DNA of 9,375 nucleotides from Brachybacterium sp. (lineage in GTDB: Bacteria > Actinomycetota > Actinomycetes > Actinomycetales > Dermabacteraceae), in NCBI GenBank assembly GCA_030451965.1, contig JAKDNE010000109.1, positions 1 to 9,375 of the forward strand, in the 5' to 3' direction. Numbering within the stretch: the first letter of the stretch is position 1; each line of letters opens with the position of its first letter. A program made the translations under genes and the position numbers. Below the pieces are notes generated by a model. It searched no databases. It saw nothing but the letters and a program-made list of their open reading frames with translations, and had not been told where the DNA came from. Shown here piece by piece: positions 1 through 6,090 of the stretch.

Positions 1-456
1 CGTATCGACGGCGGATGGCAGGAGGTCCTCGACCTGCTGGCCGATATGGGGCGGGACCCGGATCCGTTGCTGACCAGAGCAGAGATGGCAGCCCGATTGG
101 ACGCGGACATCCCGGCGCTGGGGGCGGCGAGCCTTGCGAGCCGCGCCGATCGCGCCGTGTTCGGCCCGGATGATCTTCCGGAAGCCGCGGCCGAGGAGTA
201 CTGGGCCCAGGTCATGGCGGCGCGGCGCAGCATGACCGCTGCGGTGCCGTGGCACAAGCGGCTCCTGGCGACGCTGTCGCTGCGTTCATTCCGCCGACGC
301 TCCGCGGACCGCCGCAGCGCGAAGAAGCGGATCCGAGCCCGGACCCGGGCACGGGACAAGGCCGTGCGGCGCTCCGAGGCGATGCGTCGTCGACGCTCCT
401 CACTGCGCGGCACTGCGACGAGACGGACGTCATCGAAGAAGGGTCGAGCCCGATGA
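1..456 (+). CDS. Transglutaminase-like membrane protein, C-terminal end (partial at left edge)
   Basis: The reading frame is open from base 1, so the gene starts outside the window; the ATG at 46 is internal. The 151 visible residues contain 'DPDPLLTRAEMAARL' and 'SRADRAVFGPDDLPE' followed by 'EEYW'. From memory this resembles the cytoplasmic tail of actinobacterial transglutaminase-domain (TgpA/DUF3488-type) membrane proteins, which often sit beside MoxR ATPase and DUF58 genes. The catalytic and membrane parts would lie upstream and cannot be seen. The last 65 or so residues are extremely Arg/Lys-rich and probably disordered, possibly contacting the membrane surface or nucleic acid. The stop overlaps the next start by four bases (ATGA), so it is the upstream member of the same operon. 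The family assignment is moderate, as only the tail is present; the coding call is firm. Confidence 0.7.
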   Translation, partial: RIDGGWQEVLDLLADMGRDPDPLLTRAEMAARLDADIPALGAASLASRADRAVFGPDDLPEAAAEEYWAQVMAARRSMTAAVPWHKRLLATLSLRSFRRRSADRRSAKKRIRARTRARDKAVRRSEAMRRRRSSLRGTATRRTSSKKGRAR

Positions 457-2483
457 GCCAGACGCGATACTGCAGCACCTGCGGCACTCTGCTGTCCGAG
501 GGGGCGGTGATCTGTGGCGAATGTGGCGCCCGGTACCAGGCATCACCGTATGAGCGCCGAGCCACAGATGCGCCCGGCGCCTGGTCGCAGGCGCCCGCAC
601 CGCGGTCGCGGGACCTAGGACGGGAGGAGGGGATGGCATCGGAGGACGAGGGCGTCGAGCTCATCACGCGCGAATCCCTCGACCCGAAGAACCCGAGCGC
701 CACGACGCTCCGCAGCCGGGAACAGTACGATCAGATGATGGTCACGCAGCCTCCGATGCAGCAGAACGGTCCCGGCTCCGCCCCGGGCGCTCCGAGCGGA
801 CCGGGTTCCCCGGCCGCGGCGCCCGGCATGCTGTCGACGGGGCCCGAGATGGAGCGGCCGCTGGACGGCTGCTCCCCGGCCTCGCCGCTCAAGCGGCTCC
901 TCGCCGCCGTGACCGATGCGGTGATCGGTGCACTGACGGTCGTGCCGTTGATCGTGGGCGTGATCCTGGTGATCAGCTCGGGGACGGCCAGCGCCCTGTC
1001 GTTGATCCTGGTGGGTGTGGGCGTCGCGCTGCCGCTGGCGTACACCCTGCTGATGGTCTGGCTGGTCGGTGCCAAGGGCTTCACACTGGGCAAGCTGATA
1101 CTCGGCCTGCGCGTCACCCGCGAGAGCGAAGGCGGCCCCATCGGGTTCCTGCGCTCGGCGGGCCGGTGGGTGGTCTACGGGCTCATCTCGCCGATCATGG
1201 CGCTGTCGATCTTCCTGGACCCGAAGAAGCATCTGCGCGGTTTCCACGACCGGGTCGTGGGATCCGTGGTGGTGGACATCAAGGTCGGACGAAACCCGAT
1301 GAAACCGCGTCCCGACGACTTCGAACGGGCCGGCGCCGAGCACTACCTCGGGGCACCGTCCGTGGCGGTGTCCACGCACGAGAACCTGCTCGCGGAGCCC
1401 GGCGCGGCGTGGAGGGACTCCGCGCACCCCGCCACGTCGCAGCCCGCGACCGATACCGGCTGGGGCCACCCGCAGCAGCAGGGTCCTCCGAGCCCGTACG
1501 CTCCCCCCGTGTCAGGCAGTTCTGCCGCATCGGCCACCGATGCGCCGGGAGCGAGCTCCCCCTGGTCATCGCCGCCGGCACAGGACCCTGCCGCATCGCA
1601 GGAGAGCGCTGGTGGCGGATGGGCGCCGCCGCCGATCGACCCGATCCCGTCCCAGCAGCAGTCCTGGGGTCAGCCGCCGCCCGCTCCCGAGGTGCCGCAG
1701 CAGCAGTCCTGGGGCCAGCCGCAATCCGCTCCCGAGGCGCCGCAGCAGCCCTCGTGGGATCAGCGGGATCCCGCGCCGCAGCAGTCCTGGGGCCGGCCCA
1801 GCGCCGACACCGCGGCCCCGACGTGGGAGGACCCGGTCGCCGAGGCCCCGCCCGTCGCGCCGCCGCAGTCCTGGGGCCAGCCGCAGTCCGCTCCGGAGGC
1901 TCCGCAGAGCGATGCCGGGCAGGGATGGGCACCGCCGCCTGCCCCGGCGGAGCCGGTGCAGGCCTCGCCCGCGCCGTACGGCCAGGCCTCGCCCGGCCCG
2001 TACAGCCAGGGGACCGAGAACGCGCCGAGCGACCTCACCGGTGATGCCTGGGATGCCACGGACCAGGGCGTGGACGAACAGACCCGTCTGACCGCAGTGG
2101 ACGATCCGCTGGGCGACCTCGAGCAGACCCGAATCTCCGCCGTGCAGCTGCCGGCGGTCAAGAAGCTGCGCCTGAGCACCGACGACGGCGGCGAGCGGAT
2201 CGTCGAGAAGGCGGTCGTCATCGGGCGCAATCCCGTGGCGCCGGGCGAAGAGGTGCTGTTCGTGATGAAGGACGACACCCGCTCGGTCTCCAAGACGCAC
2301 CTGCGGATCGACGGCACCGGGGACGAGGTCACCGTGACCGATCTCGGGTCGACGAACGGCTCGAGCATCCTGCGCGAGGACGGCTCGCGAGAGAACCTGG
2401 TGCCGAACTCGCCGACGGTCCTGCCGTCGGGGGCGCAGGTGACGCTGGGCGATCGGGCCGTCTGCGTGGAGAGGATGCAGTGA
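453..2483 (+). CDS. Zinc-ribbon / RDD membrane / FHA domain protein
   Basis: This 676-residue protein has three recognisable parts. Residues 7-24 form a zinc ribbon with C7-x2-C10 and C21-x2-C24. Residues about 137-278 form an RDD membrane domain with three hydrophobic segments, the early Asp in 'KRLLAAVTD' and the typical late 'GFHDRVVGSVVV'. Residues about 570-676 form an FHA domain with 'VIGRNP', 'SVSKTHLRI' and 'DLGSTNGS', keeping the Arg, Ser-x2-His and Asn-Gly expected for phosphothreonine binding. The Pro/Gln/Ala-rich linker (about 280-569) carries 'QSWGQP' repeats and, just before the FHA, two 'EQTR' sites at T544 and T559. The start at 453 is preferred because it begins at the zinc ribbon and overlaps the upstream stop; an in-frame ATG at 249 lies deep in the upstream gene. 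A weak Shine-Dalgarno (AAGGG) lies at 439-443. It is probably a membrane scaffold that docks phosphorylated partners; its actual role is unknown. Confidence 0.9.
   Translation: MSQTRYCSTCGTLLSEGAVICGECGARYQASPYERRATDAPGAWSQAPAPRSRDLGREEGMASEDEGVELITRESLDPKNPSATTLRSREQYDQMMVTQPPMQQNGPGSAPGAPSGPGSPAAAPGMLSTGPEMERPLDGCSPASPLKRLLAAVTDAVIGALTVVPLIVGVILVISSGTASALSLILVGVGVALPLAYTLLMVWLVGAKGFTLGKLILGLRVTRESEGGPIGFLRSAGRWVVYGLISPIMALSIFLDPKKHLRGFHDRVVGSVVVDIKVGRNPMKPRPDDFERAGAEHYLGAPSVAVSTHENLLAEPGAAWRDSAHPATSQPATDTGWGHPQQQGPPSPYAPPVSGSSAASATDAPGASSPWSSPPAQDPAASQESAGGGWAPPPIDPIPSQQQSWGQPPPAPEVPQQQSWGQPQSAPEAPQQPSWDQRDPAPQQSWGRPSADTAAPTWEDPVAEAPPVAPPQSWGQPQSAPEAPQSDAGQGWAPPPAPAEPVQASPAPYGQASPGPYSQGTENAPSDLTGDAWDATDQGVDEQTRLTAVDDPLGDLEQTRISAVQLPAVKKLRLSTDDGGERIVEKAVVIGRNPVAPGEEVLFVMKDDTRSVSKTHLRIDGTGDEVTVTDLGSTNGSSILREDGSRENLVPNSPTVLPSGAQVTLGDRAVCVERMQ
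1645..1912 (+). repeat. In-frame tandem-like repeats encoding QQSWGQP units
   Basis: Within the linker of the RDD/FHA gene, a unit encoding 'QQSWGQP' plus a Pro/Ala spacer occurs about five times (near 1653, 1698, 1743, 1779 and 1864), with one variant 'QQPSWDQR'. The 1698 and 1864 copies both encode 'SWGQPQSAPEAPQ'. The units are irregularly spaced and in frame, which fits expansion of a flexible linker and not a mobile or CRISPR repeat. Copy number may vary between strains. Confidence 0.8.
2468..2474 (+). promoter_or_regulatory. Ribosome binding site supporting the GTG start at 2480
   Basis: GGAGAGG lies five bases before the GTG at 2480, inside the last codons of the upstream gene. It supports this GTG as the start of the phosphatase, together with the GTGA overlap. 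Confidence 0.7.
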
Positions 2484-3361
2484 TCGACCGCTCACTGTCG
2501 GACCCGGACCTCTATGGCACGATCCGGGTCGTCTCCGCCTCTGCCACCCATGTCGGGCACGTGCGGGCCACCAACGAGGACAGCATCCTCGATGTCCCGC
2601 CGATCTTCCTGGTCGCCGACGGTATGGGCGGCCACAACGCCGGCGAGGTGGCCAGCGCCATCGTCGTCGAGGAGTTCGAGAAGCTCACGCTCCAGGAGAA
2701 CGTGACCGTCGAGCAGCTGGGTGATGCGCTCCGCTCTGCCGCAGTGCGCATAGGGGAGCTCAGCGGGGAATCGACGCTCGGTGCCGGCACCACGGTCGCT
2801 GCGGCCGCCACGATGGTCCTCGACGGGGTCGGCTACTGGGTCGTTCTCAACCTCGGCGATTCCCGCGTCTACCGCCTGTCCGGGGAGATCTTCGAACAGG
2901 TCAGCGTCGACCACTCGGTGGTCCAGGAGCTGATGGACCGTGGAGACATCTCGGCGGAACAGGCCAAGGTGCATCCGTACCGGCACATGGTCACCCGCGC
3001 CCTGGGCGCCGGGCCCGAATCCGATCCCGACTACTGGCTGATCCCCGCCGAGAACGGCGATCGGATGCTCATCTGCTCCGACGGTCTGACCGGGGAGGTG
3101 GACGACGACGCCATCGAACGGATGCTGCGCAGCCCAGCGGATGTGCGCACCGTCTGCGGAGACCTGGTCACCCGCGCACTCGACGCCGGAGGGCACGACA
3201 ACGTCAGCGTCGTCGTGGTCGAAGCCGTCGAGGTGGTGGGCCAGTCCCTGACCTCGGAGAACACCGCGGGCAATGAGACGACCTCACCTGACAGCGCCGA
3301 GCTCGAGGTCGACGAGGACACGCTCCCGCGCGGGATCTCCGAGGACGGCACCGGACGATGA
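2480..3361 (+). CDS. PP2C-family Ser/Thr protein phosphatase
   Basis: This 293-residue protein has all core PPM/PP2C motifs: 'RATNEDS' (D34), 'VADGMGGHNAGE' (D47, G48), 'GTTVAAA', 'NLGDSRVYR' (D127), 'DHSVVQELMDRGDIS', 'VTRALG', 'CSDGLTGEV' (D201) and 'GHDNVSVVVV' (D240). The metal-binding aspartates are intact, so it should be an active manganese/magnesium-dependent phosphatase that removes phosphate from Ser/Thr, most plausibly on targets of the kinase at 6087. There is no signal peptide or membrane segment, unlike the membrane-anchored PstP of mycobacteria, so it should be cytosolic. The last 45 or so residues form an acidic, Ser/Thr-rich tail containing 'NETTSPDS'. It starts with GTG, overlaps the upstream stop by four bases, and its own stop overlaps the next start (ATGA). 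The family is certain; substrates are inferred. Confidence 0.95.
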   Translation: MIDRSLSDPDLYGTIRVVSASATHVGHVRATNEDSILDVPPIFLVADGMGGHNAGEVASAIVVEEFEKLTLQENVTVEQLGDALRSAAVRIGELSGESTLGAGTTVAAAATMVLDGVGYWVVLNLGDSRVYRLSGEIFEQVSVDHSVVQELMDRGDISAEQAKVHPYRHMVTRALGAGPESDPDYWLIPAENGDRMLICSDGLTGEVDDDAIERMLRSPADVRTVCGDLVTRALDAGGHDNVSVVVVEAVEVVGQSLTSENTAGNETTSPDSAELEVDEDTLPRGISEDGTGR

Positions 3362-6090
3362 GCGAGGAGATCGACGGCGAGGGCACGACTCTGCTCGGCA
3401 CGGGGACCTGGACCAAGCAGGGACCCGCCACGCTGGTGCTGCGGGAGAACGCCTGGGTGGTGCTCGTCCCGGGCCTGCGCAGACAGGTGATCGAGGCGGC
3501 CTGGACCGTCCTGGGGGAGAAGCCTGACCCGGAGGACTTCCTGGACAAGCTGGTGGAAGCAGGAGAGCTCGAGAGCGCCGACAAGCTGGCGGCGCTCCTG
3601 TTCGGTTTCCACGACGGGTCGCGCGCAGTCTTCGGCGTGAAGGGGACGACGCCGATCGCGGTGTACACCGCCGAGGGCTCCCAGCAGATCGCCGGCACCG
3701 AGGACGACCCGTTCGTGCTGCGGACCCTCGACGGCGTCCGGCGAACAGCCTTCGGGGACCTTCCGCTCGAGGACGGGCTCGGAGCTCCCCGACTGGAGAC
3801 CGGGATCGTCCCGGTACGGGGGTTCGTGCACGTGACGATGGATCCCGCGGAACTGGAGGAGAGCGAACGCACGGCCCTCGCCGAACAGGTGGAGATCGAC
3901 GGGCGCTCGATCGAGGATCCGGAGGTGAAGAAGCGCCGCGCCGAGCGCCCCGCCCCGAAGCCCGCCGGCGCACCGGCCGTGACCAGGCCTGCGGCGAGCA
4001 CGGAGACGACCGGTGGCGCGCCCTCGACGGTGCCCCGCAACGGCACCGGGTCGACCGCGTCCACCCGCCCCGGCGCTGCCCCCGAGCCTGCGGGGCCCAA
4101 CATGTTCGATGGACTCTTCGGCGGCGGCTCCCCGGTATCGGGACCTGCCGTCTCCGCCCCGCAGGAGACCGCCGCGCTGACGTCGTCCGACCCTGCAGCA
4201 GGCGCCGCCGCAGAGGCCACGACCGCTCCGGAACAGGCAACGCCTCCGGTTCCCGCGTCGCCGTCGCCGTCGACGGCGACGGCCTCCGCACCTGCCGTCG
4301 ACACCGGTGGCACCGAGGCCGAGCGGTCGCCGACCGTGGGCAAGCGCCGCCTCGTGAGCTCGTCCCTCTTCGATCGCAAGGACCGCAGCAGGCCGACAGG
4401 CGCCGACCCCGCCGCAGAATCTGCGCCGGCGAGCCCCGGGCCGGCGACAGCGAACTCGGCGAGGCCGGAAGGCGAGGCGTCGGTCGCCGACCCCGTGCCG
4501 ACCTCGACCCCGCGCGCCGCGGCCGCTCCCGCCGCACCGCTCCGGACGCCACCGATCCCGACCCCGGAGCCGCCGGGGGACGAGAGAGCCCCGCGCGCCG
4601 CGGCGGAGGATGAGCTCAGCTCGCCGGTGACGCAGGTCGCGCCGATCGACGACGACGGACAGGACATCCAGCCCGGCCCCGCGCGGCACCGCACGCCAGC
4701 ACCTCACGCCTCCGCCCCGGCCATGGCCGGGAGCGATCTCGAGAACAGCGGTGCGTACGATGATCTCTTCGGCAAGACCGTGTTCCGTCGCATCGAAGAT
4801 GCGGCGGTCCGCCCGGGTGAGGAGGACGACGAGGGCGCGGAGGCGGAGCCGGATACCGAGGCCGCGAGCCCGATCCCGACCACCTCACCCTCGAGCGCCG
4901 AGCCCGACCTCGAGGCCGGCCCGGATCCGGAACCCGCGCAGTCGTCCGCACCGAGCGAGTTCATCGACTGGGTTCCCGGCGTGGGCCGCACCGCCCCGGA
5001 GATCGCGCAGACCGCGGCACGACGGGCCTCCGCGCGACCAGCACCGGAGCCCGCGTATCCGCAGGTTCAGAGGGTGGAGCGCCCGCCTGCTCCGAACACC
5101 GGCTCCCGTCCGGCGCCGACCCGGCCTCCGATGCCGACGCAGCAGCCTGCACCGTATGAGCGGGCCGGCTGGTACCCGCCACCCGGCGGACCGATGAATA
5201 CGGGGGCCGCCGGCCAGCAGGTCGGTGACCAGTCCCGCCCGGGCCAGCCACCGCACTACCCCCAGGGGCCGGTGAACCCGGGCGCCGCAGGTCATCACGT
5301 GGGCTTCCCAGGACCGCAGTCCACCCCTGCGCGCGGCGGCGACCCGAGGCACCACGTACCGGGCGGAGACGCCGGTCGGAACGCTCCGGCCCCGGGCTGG
5401 GGCGGCTCGCCGAATCCGCCACGTCCGCCGCAGTACGGCGCTGCGGATCCGCAGGACCTGCCCCGACAGCAGGGCACTCCCTCGCAGCAGGGAATGGTGC
5501 CGCGGCAGAACCTGCCACCGCAGCAGAGCATGGCACCGCAGCAGGACGGGCCTCCGCGGCAGAACCTGGCACCACAATCCCGGCAGGCCTCGGTCCCACT
5601 GGCCGGTGGCGCCGGTCGGAGCGCCAGCAACACCGTGTCGCTGCCCGGTCTCGTCTGTGCTGACGACCACCCGAACTCTCCCGAACGGGGGAGCTGCCGT
5701 GCCTGCGGGGCACCGCTGCAGGGCTCGCCGCGAACGGTCGCCCGCCCGCCCCTGGGCGTGGTGCTGATCTCGGGCGGTGAACGCTTCGTGCTGGACCGCA
5801 CCGCGATCATCGGCCGTCGACCGCGGGCCTCCCGGGTCAGCGGGAACGACGTGCCGCAGCTGATCACGGTGCCCAGCCCGCAGCAGGACATCTCCCGCTC
5901 GCACGTCGAGCTGCGGCTGGAGGGCTGGCACGTGGTGGCGCTCGACCTCGGGACCACCAACGGCACCACGCTGTACCGGGAGGGGTTCGAGCCGGTCCGG
6001 CTGCGACCACGTGAAGGCATGGTCCTCTACGACGGCGACCTTCTGGACCTCGGGGATGACGTTCATCTGACATTCGGAGAGAGGGTATGA
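3358..6090 (+). CDS. Large FHA protein with unassigned N-terminal domain and zinc-binding motif
   Basis: This 910-residue protein has a compact N-terminal region (about 1-195) mixing beta strands and helices, with 'TWTKQGPATLVLRENAWVV' and 'VPVRGFVHVTMDP'. I cannot name the domain; similar N-termini seem to accompany other actinobacterial FHA proteins. Residues about 200-760 are Pro/Ala/Ser/Gln-rich and probably disordered. They include a conserved-looking island (465-485, 'YDDLFGKTVFRRIEDAAVR') and Gln-rich repeats near the end. A zinc motif C767-x3-H771-x8-C780-x2-C783 precedes a C-terminal FHA domain (about 798-910) with 'IIGRRP', 'ISRSHVEL' (S846, H849) and 'GTTNGT' (N868, G869). The FHA should bind phosphothreonine. 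No membrane segment is seen. It begins at ATG 3358 overlapping the phosphatase stop and has only a weak Shine-Dalgarno, so translation is probably coupled. It lies between phosphatase and kinase genes, which suggests a cytosolic adaptor or kinase substrate. Confidence 0.9.
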   Translation: MSEEIDGEGTTLLGTGTWTKQGPATLVLRENAWVVLVPGLRRQVIEAAWTVLGEKPDPEDFLDKLVEAGELESADKLAALLFGFHDGSRAVFGVKGTTPIAVYTAEGSQQIAGTEDDPFVLRTLDGVRRTAFGDLPLEDGLGAPRLETGIVPVRGFVHVTMDPAELEESERTALAEQVEIDGRSIEDPEVKKRRAERPAPKPAGAPAVTRPAASTETTGGAPSTVPRNGTGSTASTRPGAAPEPAGPNMFDGLFGGGSPVSGPAVSAPQETAALTSSDPAAGAAAEATTAPEQATPPVPASPSPSTATASAPAVDTGGTEAERSPTVGKRRLVSSSLFDRKDRSRPTGADPAAESAPASPGPATANSARPEGEASVADPVPTSTPRAAAAPAAPLRTPPIPTPEPPGDERAPRAAAEDELSSPVTQVAPIDDDGQDIQPGPARHRTPAPHASAPAMAGSDLENSGAYDDLFGKTVFRRIEDAAVRPGEEDDEGAEAEPDTEAASPIPTTSPSSAEPDLEAGPDPEPAQSSAPSEFIDWVPGVGRTAPEIAQTAARRASARPAPEPAYPQVQRVERPPAPNTGSRPAPTRPPMPTQQPAPYERAGWYPPPGGPMNTGAAGQQVGDQSRPGQPPHYPQGPVNPGAAGHHVGFPGPQSTPARGGDPRHHVPGGDAGRNAPAPGWGGSPNPPRPPQYGAADPQDLPRQQGTPSQQGMVPRQNLPPQQSMAPQQDGPPRQNLAPQSRQASVPLAGGAGRSASNTVSLPGLVCADDHPNSPERGSCRACGAPLQGSPRTVARPPLGVVLISGGERFVLDRTAIIGRRPRASRVSGNDVPQLITVPSPQQDISRSHVELRLEGWHVVALDLGTTNGTTLYREGFEPVRLRPREGMVLYDGDLLDLGDDVHLTFGERV
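4260..4283. repeat. Perfect 24-base palindrome inside the FHA gene
   Basis: The 12 bases 4260-4271 (GCCGTCGCCGTC) are followed directly by their exact reverse complement at 4272-4283. The stretch encodes Ser/Pro/Thr/Ala residues of the disordered centre of the large FHA protein. It could fold as a hairpin in mRNA or be a by-product of GC-rich low-complexity coding. Confidence 0.85.
5191..5580 (+). repeat. Short in-frame repeats in Gln/Pro/Gly-rich linker
   Basis: Two copies of an 'N(T/P)GAAG(Q/H)(Q/H)VG' unit occur near 5197 and 5275. From about 5455 a Gln-rich stretch repeats 'PRQNLPPQQ' and 'PRQNLAPQ' and related units. These lie in the disordered region before the zinc motif of the large FHA protein and look like linker expansions. 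Confidence 0.65.
6076..6085 (+). promoter_or_regulatory. Ribosome binding site of the kinase gene
   Basis: GGAGAGAGGG ends one base before the ATG at 6087; its GGAG core (6076-6079) lies seven bases upstream. It supports this start together with the ATGA overlap and the immediate onset of the kinase domain. Confidence 0.65.

Noticed and set aside
249..452. N-terminal extension of the RDD/FHA gene to the ATG at 249
   Set aside because: The added 68 residues overlap the upstream gene and resemble no domain. ATG 453 gives the ATGA overlap and starts directly before the zinc ribbon.
1645..1912. CRISPR-like or mobile repeat
   Set aside because: The repeats are short, irregularly spaced, in frame and encode a protein linker; there are no unique spacers of constant length.
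1166..2044. Plus-strand 292-codon frame inside the RDD/FHA gene
   Set aside because: It is an out-of-frame shadow, rich in Arg/Ala/Gly, overlapping the RDD domain and repeats read in the true frame.
3031..4707. Long minus-strand open frames (558, 496 and 422 codons) opposite the phosphatase and large FHA genes
   Set aside because: Low-complexity Arg/Gly/Ser products without domains, mirroring the Pro/Ala-rich coding strand.
4885..6066. Minus-strand 393-codon frame opposite the end of the large FHA gene
   Set aside because: Antisense to the zinc motif and FHA domain, with no recognisable domain of its own.
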